From assembly GCF_000962805.1 (NCBI RefSeq), contig NZ_JZTW01000014.1, forward strand, positions 62,001-126,000: a stretch of 64,000 bases of DNA, read 5' to 3'. The stretch is from Pseudarthrobacter chlorophenolicus (GTDB lineage: Bacteria > Actinomycetota > Actinomycetes > Actinomycetales > Micrococcaceae). The notes below the pieces were generated by a model. That model was not told where the DNA came from. It did no database searches and saw only the letters and a list, made by a program, of their open reading frames with translations. A program made the position numbers and the translations under genes. Of this stretch, positions 53,869 to 61,839 are shown one piece after another; the stretch's first letter is position 1, and every line of letters begins with the position of its first letter.

Positions 53869-55292
53869 GCGACGTTTTGGCTTTCGGTCAGGCCGGCGCC
53901 GTTGCGGCCGGAGTTCAGGGATGCGCGGCGGGTGAGCGGGGCGCGGAGGCCCAGGTTTTCGCGGAGGTTGGTGCCTTCGTATTCGGTGCGGTACACGCCG
54001 CGGTCCTGCAGGCGGGGAACGAGTTCGTTGACGATCTCGTCCAGGCCGCCGGGGACGATCCACGGGGTGATGTTGAAGCCGTCCACGGCACCCGCGTGGG
54101 CGTATTCAGCCAGCTTGTCGGCGATGCCGTCGTAGGAGCCCACCAGGCCGCGGCCGTTGAGCCGGGACCGTGCGGCCACGAACTGGCGGATGGACTGGCC
54201 CTTGTCCTTGGCCTCCGCGCGCCACTGCGCGGCGAGTTCCTTGGCGCTTGCGCCGTGGAAGGCGTTGCCGCGGGTGGGGTTGGTGACGTCCACGATGGGG
54301 TCCGTTTCGGGCAGTGGGCCGTCGGGGTCGTACTCGTTGAGGGTCCGCCCCCAGAACTGTTCGAGGTACGCAATGGCGGTCTCCGGGCCCACCTGCTGTT
54401 CGCGGACCCACTGGTGTTTCTCCTCCGCTTCGGCCTCGGTGGCGCCGAGGATGAACTCCTGGCCGGGGAAAATCTTCACGTCGTCGGCGGGGCGGCCGGC
54501 TTTGAGGGTGCGCGCCACAATGTCCTCACGGAATTTTTTGGCGTCCTCGAGTTCGGCGTGCCGGGAGAAGATGACGTCGGCATTGCGGACGGCGAAGTCC
54601 CGGCCGTCGGCCGAGTCGCCGGCCTGGAACAGGACGGGGTGCTGCTGGGAGGAGCGCGGCAGGCGGCCGGTGATCTCGACGTCGAAGCTTGCGTCCTTGC
54701 GCCGGACCGGGGCGGCGCTGCCGTCCGCGAGCCAGCGCCCGGCGTCCCGGGACCCGGCGATTGCGCCGTCAGCCCAGGAGTCCCAGATCGCTTTGGCCGT
54801 CTGGACGAAGGCCTCGGCCCGGATGTAGCGGTCCTCGTGCTTGAGGAACCCGCCGCGCCGGAAGTTGGCGCCGGTCCAGGCGTTGTCCGTGGTGACGATG
54901 TTCCAGGCCGCCCGCCCGCCGGAGAGCAGGTCCAGGCTGGCCAGGCGGTGCGCCAGGTCCGCGGGGTCGTTGTAGGTGGTGTTCTGGGTGGCCACCAGCC
55001 CGATGTTGGTGGTGACGGCAGCCAGGGCCGCGAGGGCTGTCTGGGCATCGGGGCGGCCGGCGACGTCGAGGTCGTGGATGCGGCCCAGGTGCTCACGCAG
55101 GCGCAGCCCTTCACCGAGGAAGAACGCAGAGAAGAGGCCGCGCTCCGCGGTCTGGGCCACGCGGCGGAAGGATTCGAAGTCTGTTTGGGACCCGCTCTCC
55201 GGGGTCTTCCAGACGGTGGTGTGGTTGACGCCCTGGAAGAAGACGCCAAACTGGATCTGGCCGTTGCCGGCGGGGCGGTGGTGGGTGCTCAT
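53865..55292 (-). CDS. LLM-class FMN-dependent monooxygenase, NtaA/SnaA/DszA type
   Basis: 475 aa. IQFGVFFQGVNHTTVW at the start, AERGLFSAFFLGEGL, VTTDNAWTGANFRRGG and HPVLFQAGDSADGR are marks of the nitrilotriacetate/dibenzothiophene sulfone/pristinamycin oxygenase group. It uses reduced FMN and O2, supplied by a separate reductase not encoded here. Given SAM-riboswitch control it probably cleaves a C-S bond. 11 nt after the second LLM gene. Confidence 0.9.
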   Translation of the reverse strand: MSTHHRPAGNGQIQFGVFFQGVNHTTVWKTPESGSQTDFESFRRVAQTAERGLFSAFFLGEGLRLREHLGRIHDLDVAGRPDAQTALAALAAVTTNIGLVATQNTTYNDPADLAHRLASLDLLSGGRAAWNIVTTDNAWTGANFRRGGFLKHEDRYIRAEAFVQTAKAIWDSWADGAIAGSRDAGRWLADGSAAPVRRKDASFDVEITGRLPRSSQQHPVLFQAGDSADGRDFAVRNADVIFSRHAELEDAKKFREDIVARTLKAGRPADDVKIFPGQEFILGATEAEAEEKHQWVREQQVGPETAIAYLEQFWGRTLNEYDPDGPLPETDPIVDVTNPTRGNAFHGASAKELAAQWRAEAKDKGQSIRQFVAARSRLNGRGLVGSYDGIADKLAEYAHAGAVDGFNITPWIVPGGLDEIVNELVPRLQDRGVYRTEYEGTNLRENLGLRAPLTRRASLNSGRNGAGLTESQNVA

Positions 55293-55303
55293 GATGCTCT
55301 CTT

Positions 55304-56398
55304 TCAGGCCACGGCGTAGCGGTTGGCGGGGCGGGGAAGGCCGAAGGTTTCGCGCAGAGTGGTTCCGGGGCGCGGTGCGGCCACACCGGCCCGGCGCAGT
55401 TCCGGGAGGACCTGGGCGGCCAGTTCGGGCAGGTCAATGTCCAGGACGGCTGGGTGGAGCCGGACGCCGTCGGCCGCCCGGAACAGCTCAACCAGCAGCT
55501 CGACGAGCCCTGCCGCGCTGCCGGCGTACCGGGCACCGCCCTGCCAGCGTTCAAACGCGTCAAGCTCCGCGAGGCGCTCCGCCGCGGGCTGGCCCCGGGA
55601 ATCGAGGACGACGTCGAGTTCCACCAGGGTGCGCGGGGTTCCGGCCGCTGCTGCCGCCGCCGCCGCGGCCGCCAGGCCGTCCACCGTGCCGGCCGCGGCG
55701 AGCGCCACATCCGCTTCGACGGCCGGGATCAGGCCCGCCGGTGCGAAGACCACCAGCTGGCCCTGCAGCGGGCGCGGAATGATGGACGGGCCCTTCACGG
55801 AGAACCGTTCGCCCTCGAAATCGGCGTAGTGCAGCTTGTCCCGGTCCAGGTAGCGGCCGGTTGCAGCGTCCCGGATGACCGCGCCGTCCTCCCAGGAATC
55901 CCAGAGCCTGCGGCCGGCCTCCACCACGTCCGCCGCTTCGGCCAGGACATCGGCTTCGGCGAGCGCCTGGCGGCCCACGGACCGTGCCTCGGCGGGTTCG
56001 TTGGCCGCGCTGACCAGCCAGCCTGCCCGGCCGTGCGAGGAGTAGTCCAGGCTGGCCAGCTGGGTGGCCACATGGAACGGCTCGGTGAACAGGGTCCCCA
56101 CTTCGGGGACCAGTCCGAGGGACCGGGTCAGCGGGGCCGCGAAGGCAGCGCGTTGGACGGCGTCGATCCTGCCCGCAATGCCGGTGCTGCCGGCATCCAG
56201 CACCCTGGAGTCTCGGAAGGTGGCCAGGTGGAAACCGGCGATCTCCGCGGCCTGCGCGGTCTCCCGGATCCGTCCGCCGCCCAGCAGGGCGCCGGGGAGG
56301 TGGGAGGCGCGGCGCCACGCAGCCGGGTGGGCGCCATCGCCGTCAAGCTCGAGCGCCACTATTTTGGAGCGCAGTTCAGGTACAGGTGTTGAAGCCAT
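55304..56398 (-). CDS. LLM-class flavin-dependent oxidoreductase
   Basis: 364 aa. Bacterial luciferase-like TIM barrel with SLGLVPEVGTLFTEPFHVA, ASLDYSSHGRAGWLV and LWDSWEDGAVIRD. An Ala-rich run (about 240-255) precedes a shorter C-terminal part than in the neighbouring NtaA-type protein. First gene of the operon, behind the riboswitch; AAGAAGGA lies before the ATG within reach of a GGCCGC/GCGGCC hairpin that could mask it. Confidence 0.87.
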   Translation of the reverse strand: MASTPVPELRSKIVALELDGDGAHPAAWRRASHLPGALLGGGRIRETAQAAEIAGFHLATFRDSRVLDAGSTGIAGRIDAVQRAAFAAPLTRSLGLVPEVGTLFTEPFHVATQLASLDYSSHGRAGWLVSAANEPAEARSVGRQALAEADVLAEAADVVEAGRRLWDSWEDGAVIRDAATGRYLDRDKLHYADFEGERFSVKGPSIIPRPLQGQLVVFAPAGLIPAVEADVALAAAGTVDGLAAAAAAAAAAGTPRTLVELDVVLDSRGQPAAERLAELDAFERWQGGARYAGSAAGLVELLVELFRAADGVRLHPAVLDIDLPELAAQVLPELRRAGVAAPRPGTTLRETFGLPRPANRYAVA

Positions 56399-56454
56399 GG
56401 TTTCCTTCTTCAGGGCCGCAGGGGCGGCCGGGACGACATTCACTTGCCGCGGTG

Positions 56455-56550
56455 CGGCCAGGTCTGTTTCCGGAGCACCCCGCCACAAAATGCCTGAGGG
56501 TTGCCGCAGCACCAGCCGGTCCTTGGCGTGCTGACTCTTGACCTATGGCT
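56455..56550 (-). promoter_or_regulatory. SAM riboswitch (actinobacterial SAM-IV/SAM-I-IV-like)
   Basis: Read on the minus strand from 56544: P1 GGTC (56540-56543) pairs with GACC (56461-56464); GTCAAGAG follows P1; CAGCAC...GTGCTG forms P2 with GCCAAGGACCGGCT inside; then the core CGGCAACCCTC and GGCGGGGTGCTCCGG, in the order and spacing of SAM-IV aptamers. Downstream GCCGC/GCGGC and GGCCGC/GCGGCC hairpins (56410-56460) can act as the expression platform near the Shine-Dalgarno. Expected effect: operon off when SAM is plentiful. Confidence 0.85.
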
Positions 56551-56552
56551 TG

Positions 56553-56582
56553 AATGTAGGAGCCGGCGCGAGGCGTTGACAA
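56553..56582 (-). promoter_or_regulatory. Promoter of the SAM-controlled monooxygenase/ABC operon
   Basis: Minus strand -35 TTGTCA (56577-56582), 18-nt spacer, -10 TACATT (56553-56558). The transcript would begin about 56547-56545, right at the first riboswitch helix. Confidence 0.78.
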
Positions 56583-56724
56583 ACCCGGTTGTCTCGCGGC
56601 GTCAAGGCAGGAAATCCCGCGTCAAACAGCGGCTTTTGCCGTCATCTTGGCCCTTCCGACCGCCACCCGAAACGGGGTCCGTGACGGCCTGTTTCCCCGG
56701 GTTTAGCCCGGTGACGGGGTCGCT

Positions 56725-56752
56725 TTGGACGGGGTGGGCCGGCTCGTAGGGT
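56725..56752 (+). promoter_or_regulatory. Promoter of the divergent LLM gene
   Basis: -35 TTGGAC (56725-56730), 16-nt spacer, -10 TAGGGT (56747-56752), then 6 nt to the ATG. No aptamer fits in this leaderless arrangement, so this side is not riboswitch-controlled in the same way. Between 56583 and 56724 no other feature is recognised. Confidence 0.7.
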
Positions 56753-56758
56753 CATGCC

Positions 56759-57985
56759 ATGCCTACCGCTTCCCCCGTCCCCCTGTCAGTACTCGATCTC
56801 AGTCCAGTCCCTGCCGGGCAGCCGGCCGGCGACGCGCTGCGCAACAGCATTGACCTCGCTGTAGCCGCAGAGGACCTTGGCTACCACCGCTTTTGGCTGG
56901 CCGAGCACCACCTGAACCCCGGCGTCGCCGGTTCCGCCCCGCATGTGCTGTCCGCATTGGTTGCCGCGGCTACCCGGACCATCCGCGTGGGCACCGCCGC
57001 CACCATCCTGGGTAACTACCGGCCGCTGCAGGTGGCGGAGAACATCGGCACCCTCGCAGCCGTGTACCCGGACCGGCTGGACCTGGGGTTCGGGCGGTCG
57101 GGGCAGCCCAGCACACCGGCCGCGGATGCGACGGACGCGGGACGGACCACGGCGCAGCCCGCCGTCGCTGTTTCAAATTCCGGCAGGGGTGCGGACTCAG
57201 CCGGTGCGGATGTTCCGGCGCGACCGGACGAGGCCGCCCGGGTAGTGGACGGGCTCCTGGTCCCGGCGGCCCGGCGGCTCTTTAATTCCGTCCTCCCGCG
57301 GAAGTTCCGCCTCCAGGCCGAACTTCTGGGCCGCGAACCCGGCGACGCCGACAACTTCGAAAGCGACGTCCAGGACGTGATCGGGTTCTTCACCGGCGGC
57401 TACCGCACCCGGCACGGCGAGGAAGTCACGGTATCTCCGGCACGGGGCACCACGCCCCAGTTCTGGATCCATGGTTCAACCGCAGGTCCCAGCGCCCGCC
57501 TGGCCGGGAAACTCGGCCTGCCGTTCGGGGCGAACTACCACGTCTCCCCCGCCACCGTGCTGGATTCGGTGGCCGAGTACCGGGCCCATTTCAAGCCGTC
57601 GGCCGCGCTGGCGGAGCCATACGTCACCGTCTCCGCAGACGTCCTGGTGGCCGACGACGGCCAGTCCGCCCGCGCCCTTGGCGCCGGTTATGCCGCCTGG
57701 GTGCACAGCATCCGCACCGGCCACGGCGCTATCCCCTACCCAGCACCCCGCGACGGCGGCCACCTGGATGCGCAGGCAGCCGCACCCGAAACCGGCGCTC
57801 CGGACCTCATCCGGGACCGGGTGGAAACGCGGTTCGTGGGCGGCCCGGCGCAGGTGGCTGACCAGTTGCGCGCCCTGCAGCACGCCACTGGTGCCCAGGA
57901 ACTGCTCATCACCACCATCGCCCACAGCCACCGCCACCGCGTGCACTCCTACGAGCTGCTGGCTGCCGAGTGGGGCTTGGCCTGA
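56759..57985 (+). CDS. LLM-class flavin-dependent oxidoreductase (MsnO8-like)
   Basis: 408 aa. Luciferase-like barrel: LSVLDLSPVPAGQ, RFWLAEHHLNPGVAGSAPHVL, GNYRPLQVAENIGTLAAVYPDRLDLGFGRSG, and a late TIAHSHRHRVHSYELLA. A low-complexity insertion (about residues 118-160) interrupts the usual barrel. Distinct subgroup from the two minus-strand LLM proteins. Leaderless start; rhodanese follows after 40 nt. Confidence 0.88.
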   Translation: MPTASPVPLSVLDLSPVPAGQPAGDALRNSIDLAVAAEDLGYHRFWLAEHHLNPGVAGSAPHVLSALVAAATRTIRVGTAATILGNYRPLQVAENIGTLAAVYPDRLDLGFGRSGQPSTPAADATDAGRTTAQPAVAVSNSGRGADSAGADVPARPDEAARVVDGLLVPAARRLFNSVLPRKFRLQAELLGREPGDADNFESDVQDVIGFFTGGYRTRHGEEVTVSPARGTTPQFWIHGSTAGPSARLAGKLGLPFGANYHVSPATVLDSVAEYRAHFKPSAALAEPYVTVSADVLVADDGQSARALGAGYAAWVHSIRTGHGAIPYPAPRDGGHLDAQAAAPETGAPDLIRDRVETRFVGGPAQVADQLRALQHATGAQELLITTIAHSHRHRVHSYELLAAEWGLA

Positions 57986-58025
57986 GATTTGTCCCATCAC
58001 CATCCACACAAGAGAAGGAAAAATC

Positions 58026-58403
58026 ATGACCACTGAAACCGAAAAAGACACACAGCTCGTCACGGCAGCAGAAGCCGCACAACTGATTGCCGGCGGTGCA
58101 TTGCTGGTTGACGTCCGCAGCGACGCCGGACGCAACAGCACCGGGGCAGTCCCGGGCGCCCTGGTGGTCAATCGGGAGCGCATGGAGGAAGACTTCGGGC
58201 CCGGATCGGACCAGCGGCTGGCCCAGGTTGAGGGCACGGACCAGAAGATCGTAGTGTTCTGCGGCTCCGTGAACGGCTCCGGCCCCGTGGCACGGAAACT
58301 CGAGTTGCTGGGCTACGCCAATGCGGTGCACGTGGACGGCGGTTTCCCGGCCCTGCGGGACGCCGGGGTGCCGACCACCGGGCCCGTCGACGCCGCTAAC
58401 TAG
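58026..58403 (+). CDS. Rhodanese-like sulfurtransferase
   Basis: 125 aa single rhodanese domain: LLVDVRSDAGR (about 26-36), GAVPGALVVNRERM, and catalytic Cys79 in VVFCGSVNGSG, then HVDGGFPALRDAGVP. It carries sulfane sulfur as a persulfide. Position after an LLM oxygenase and opposite a SAM-controlled organosulfur operon suggests handling of released sulfur. AGAAGGA precedes the ATG. Its last 8 bp overlap the 3' end of the opposed MFS gene. Confidence 0.9.
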   Translation: MTTETEKDTQLVTAAEAAQLIAGGALLVDVRSDAGRNSTGAVPGALVVNRERMEEDFGPGSDQRLAQVEGTDQKIVVFCGSVNGSGPVARKLELLGYANAVHVDGGFPALRDAGVPTTGPVDAAN

Positions 58404-60120
58404 GCGTCCGCCGGTTCTCGGGCTCCCTGGCCGGGGAACCGGACGCAGCACCGATCCCAGCCCCGGCCGGCGCTGCCCGCCCGGGAACTGGGCCGCCGGA
58501 CGCCCCCTGCGCAGGCGCCTGGGCGCCGGGCACTGCGGCGAGGGCCGCCGTCGTACTTTCCCTTGCGGAGCGAGCGACGGCGGCCCTTGCCTTCCGCCCC
58601 GCAACAGCGATCCCCACGGCGTCCGCCCCTCCGGCCACCAATGCTGCGCCCAGCAACGCGCAGCACAGCAGGATGCCCTGGTGGAAGGCCTCCCGGGCAT
58701 TGCCGCCGGAGGCACCCTCGCCGAGGAACATGCCAGCGGCAGCCGCCGAGCACAGTGCGGCGGAGAATCGCTGGCTGAGCTGGTAGAACCCCGCGGCCAC
58801 GCCCGCCGCGCCTTGCGGCGCATGCGCCAGCGTCAGTGTTTGGTTAGGTGCCACCACAAGTCCTGTGGCTACACCCTGAAGGAGCCCCACCCCGGCGACG
58901 ATGGCTGCGGCACCACCGGCGTCGAACCCCTGGACCGCCCAATCCTTTGCCGGCAGGCAGGCCAGCGCAGCGCCAATGGCGGCCACTATGCCTGTCCTGC
59001 CGTACCGGGCAACGAACCTCCAACTGAGGCTGGAGGCCAGCAGCATTCCGGCGGCCTGCGGTGCCAGGATCGCTGCTGCTGCCAGCGGCGGCAGGCCCGT
59101 ACCGGACAGGAAGTACAGGGATGTCACCGCCGCCATCGCCGCTCCGACGCCAAACTGGCACAGCGCCACCACCGTGCCGAGGAGATATCCCGGCGACCTC
59201 ACCAGGGCCGGGCTGAGCAAAGGCGTGCGGCCGCGCCGGTGATAGAAATACTCCCATCCCGCGAAGGCCAGGACCGCGGCGGCACCCAAACCTGCCCACA
59301 GGACTGCCACCGGGCCCGGACCGTAGATGGTGGGCACCAGCGATGCCACCACAACGGCTCCCAGCAGCACGGCTCCAGGGACGTCCACGGCGGAGCGGCG
59401 CGGTGGAGCCTCGCCGGGGCGGGACATGCCACTGTGGCTGGTGCTGGCCGGGCTGACGGCGTCCCTACTGGATGTGCCCGCGCTTCCTGGCCTGCCATGG
59501 GCGGGTTGCGGCGCGCCGCGCGGAAGGTAGACCAGTGCCAGCGGAACCAGGACCAGCACCAGCGGAACGTTGACCAGGAACAGCAGCCGCCAACTCAGGG
59601 CGGGATCGCCGGCGGACAGGATGATGCCACCCACCAGGGGGCCGCAGACGGCAGCCGTGCCACCGGCAGCTGCGTAGTAGCCCAAGGCCTTGGCCCGTCC
59701 GGAGCCGGTAAAGATGTCCTGGAGGAGGCCCAGCACCTGGGGGTTCAGGGTGCCGGCGCCCAGTCCCTGGAGCAGGCGGGCGGCGATGACGACGGCGGGA
59801 TCCGATGCGAGCCCGCCGAGGAGGCTGAAGGCACCGAACACGGCAACCCCGGCGATGAACAGTTTCCGGCGGCCCAGCAGGTCACCCAGCCGCCCGGCCG
59901 GGACCAGCGCAACGCCGAAAGCCAGGGAATAGCTGGCCAGGATCCACTGCACCTGCCCGCTGTCCGCATGCAGGCCGGCTGCCATTGCGGGCACGGCAAG
60001 CACGAACACCGATTGATCTAGCAGGGTCACGAACCCGGCGCCGAGGCACAGCCACAGCGCAGCCTGCGGGGACGGCGTGCCCGTTGCGGGTGGTGTGTTC
60101 GTCCCAGCGATTCGGCCCAT
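58396..60120 (-). CDS. MFS transporter, DHA2 (EmrB/QacA) type
   Basis: 574 aa, about 14 transmembrane segments: TLLDQSVFVLAVPAM in TM1, WILASYSLAFGVALVPAGRLGDLLGRRK (motif A, about 58-86), and a long Pro/Ser-rich central loop (about 203-240). The Ala/Pro-rich C-terminus (about 520-574) is longer than usual. Likely an exporter. ATG is exactly 6 nt after TAGGGT (60127-60132): leaderless. Converges with the rhodanese gene. Confidence 0.9.
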   Translation of the reverse strand: MGRIAGTNTPPATGTPSPQAALWLCLGAGFVTLLDQSVFVLAVPAMAAGLHADSGQVQWILASYSLAFGVALVPAGRLGDLLGRRKLFIAGVAVFGAFSLLGGLASDPAVVIAARLLQGLGAGTLNPQVLGLLQDIFTGSGRAKALGYYAAAGGTAAVCGPLVGGIILSAGDPALSWRLLFLVNVPLVLVLVPLALVYLPRGAPQPAHGRPGSAGTSSRDAVSPASTSHSGMSRPGEAPPRRSAVDVPGAVLLGAVVVASLVPTIYGPGPVAVLWAGLGAAAVLAFAGWEYFYHRRGRTPLLSPALVRSPGYLLGTVVALCQFGVGAAMAAVTSLYFLSGTGLPPLAAAAILAPQAAGMLLASSLSWRFVARYGRTGIVAAIGAALACLPAKDWAVQGFDAGGAAAIVAGVGLLQGVATGLVVAPNQTLTLAHAPQGAAGVAAGFYQLSQRFSAALCSAAAAGMFLGEGASGGNAREAFHQGILLCCALLGAALVAGGADAVGIAVAGRKARAAVARSARESTTAALAAVPGAQAPAQGASGGPVPGRAAPAGAGIGAASGSPAREPENRRTPS

Positions 60121-60307
60121 ATCGGGACCCTAAGCCCGGGCTGCAGGGCGTTCCGCATCCGGCGTCGGTGCGTTAATCCGGGTGAAGTCCGGTTACCTGC
60201 GGCTTCATTAAGGGGTCCTTTTGTGACAGTCCCGGTAACGCCGGGCAAGTGGGCGGAGCCGCATTTGCACATCGGACGAAATGCTGGGAAACGCGGCTCA
60301 AAAGAGT

Positions 60308-60337
60308 TTGGGACACGCCGCTGTGCGGTCCTACGGT
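60308..60337 (+). promoter_or_regulatory. Promoter of the leader peptide/CBS-like operon
   Basis: -35 TTGGGA (60308-60313), 18-nt spacer, -10 TACGGT (60332-60337), followed 6 nt later by the ATG of a 22-codon reading frame. The remaining divergent gap (60133-60307) shows no other clear element. Confidence 0.7.
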
Positions 60338-60343
60338 GGCCGC

Positions 60344-60412
60344 ATGACAGCCCTCCAGCGCACGTCCGCAGTCTATCCCCGCCCGGTTCCGGATCCGGTG
60401 GTGACGGCATGA
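60344..60412 (+). CDS. Leader peptide (22 aa) coupled to the CBS-like gene
   Basis: ATG 60344 lies exactly 6 nt after the -10 TACGGT, the leaderless spacing. The peptide begins MTALQRTSAVYPRP and ends VVTA; its TGA (60410-60412) overlaps the ATG of the downstream gene (60409-60411) as ATGA. No ribosome site is needed for either if translation re-initiates. It has no Cys run like known cysteine attenuators; Pro and Val are prominent near the end. Confidence 0.65.
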   Translation: MTALQRTSAVYPRPVPDPVVTA

Positions 60413-61839
60413 CCGTCTTTGAATCCGTCCTGGACGGGATCGGGGGTACGCCCCTGGTCCGCCTGCGCCGCCTCGGGGCCGGACTGCGTCCACGGATTTA
60501 CGCCAAACTGGAATTCCAGAACATCGGCGGAAGCGTCAAGGACCGCGCGGCGCTGTCCATGATCCGGGCTGCCGAACGCGACGGCCGGCTGCTGCCGGGC
60601 GGCACGGTGGTGGAAGGAACCAGCGGCAACACCGGCATCGGCCTGGCTATGGTGGCGGCGCAGCTGGGGTACCGGGCAGTGATTTTCGCTCCGGCGGCAA
60701 CGGCCGCAGAGAAGATCCGGCTGCTGCGGGCCTATGGCGCCGAGGTGCATCTGGTGGCCGATTTCGTTCCGCGCGACCATCCGGGCCATTTGGCTTCGCG
60801 GGCTGCCGCGTTCGCCGCAGCTACTCCCGGCGCGTGGCTTGCCCAGCAGTACGACAACCCTGCCAACCCCGCAGCCCACCGGCACACCACGGGTCCTGAA
60901 ATCTGGGAGGACACGGAAGGGTCCGTCACCCACCTGGTGGCGAGTGTCGGTACGGGCGGCACGCTGTCCGGCACCGGCGGTTTCCTGAAGGACGCCAGTG
61001 GCGGTTCGGTGCGGGTGGTGGCGGCTGATCCTGAGCATTCCCGGTACGGCGGCGGTGACGGTGCACTGAAGTACGTTGAAGGCGCCGGCCATGCCCTGCA
61101 CCCCGAATCCGTGGAGGACATCTGGCCGGAAGCGTTCGACACCAGCGTTGTGGACCAGTACATCCGGGTCAGCGACAGTGATGCGATTTTCACCGCCCGG
61201 CGGGCAGCCCGCGAGGAGGGGCTGCTGACCGGTGCAACGGGCGGGACCGCGCTTGCCGCTGCGCTGAACCTGGCGGAAGGCCTGGACGAGTCCCACACCA
61301 TCGTGGTGGTACTTCCCGACTCAGGACGGAACTACCTTTCCACGTATTTCGACGACGGCTGGCTGGCCTCGCTGGGCTTCCTCGAACCGGACAGTCCCGG
61401 GGGAACCGTGCGGTCGCTGCTTCCGTCCGACGACGCTGGCGGTGCGGCGCCCGGGGTGCCGCTTCTGCCGTCAGGGCAGGACGTTGGCGAGTCGATGGCC
61501 CACCTGCGCGCACAGGGGCTGGGACCGGCCGATCCGGCTTTCCTGGTCCTGGACCGCGGCGCGCGGCACGGGGCTGTCCACCCCAGGGAGGTCCTGGCCG
61601 CCGTGACCCTCGAATCCCTGCAAGCGGTGGCTTCCCAGGACGGACCATCGGCGGCGGCCCTCCGTGCCGCAGTGCCCTACCGTGCGGTGGGGGCCGGCAC
61701 GCCGGTGCCCGATACGTCGGCCCATGAAGTGTTGGCGGTCCTGGTCGACGGCCGGATCACGGCAGCCGTGCCTGCCGGCTGGCCGGCCGGTGTACGGGGC
61801 GTGGACGTGGAGGCAGGCTCAGTGACCTTCAGCCGGTAA
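60409..61839 (+). CDS. PLP-dependent cysteine synthase/cystathionine beta-synthase-like protein with C-terminal CBS region
   Basis: 476 aa. Fold-type II PLP enzyme: Lys44 in NIGGSVKDRAA forms the Schiff base, EGTSGNTG (69-76) binds the substrate carboxylate, and SVGTGGTLSGTGG binds PLP phosphate. The C-terminal ~120 residues (from about 350) form a CBS-pair-like regulatory region (VGESMAHLRAQGLG). Makes cysteine or cystathionine; which one cannot be told. No cystathionine gamma-lyase gene is adjacent. Start 60409 chosen by coupling to the leader peptide. Confidence 0.88.
   Translation: MTVFESVLDGIGGTPLVRLRRLGAGLRPRIYAKLEFQNIGGSVKDRAALSMIRAAERDGRLLPGGTVVEGTSGNTGIGLAMVAAQLGYRAVIFAPAATAAEKIRLLRAYGAEVHLVADFVPRDHPGHLASRAAAFAAATPGAWLAQQYDNPANPAAHRHTTGPEIWEDTEGSVTHLVASVGTGGTLSGTGGFLKDASGGSVRVVAADPEHSRYGGGDGALKYVEGAGHALHPESVEDIWPEAFDTSVVDQYIRVSDSDAIFTARRAAREEGLLTGATGGTALAAALNLAEGLDESHTIVVVLPDSGRNYLSTYFDDGWLASLGFLEPDSPGGTVRSLLPSDDAGGAAPGVPLLPSGQDVGESMAHLRAQGLGPADPAFLVLDRGARHGAVHPREVLAAVTLESLQAVASQDGPSAAALRAAVPYRAVGAGTPVPDTSAHEVLAVLVDGRITAAVPAGWPAGVRGVDVEAGSVTFSR

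Noticed and set aside
56583..56724. Second riboswitch for the plus-strand LLM gene
   Set aside because: No aptamer core (GGCAACC-type) is seen on the plus strand and the -10 is 6 nt from the ATG, leaving no leader.
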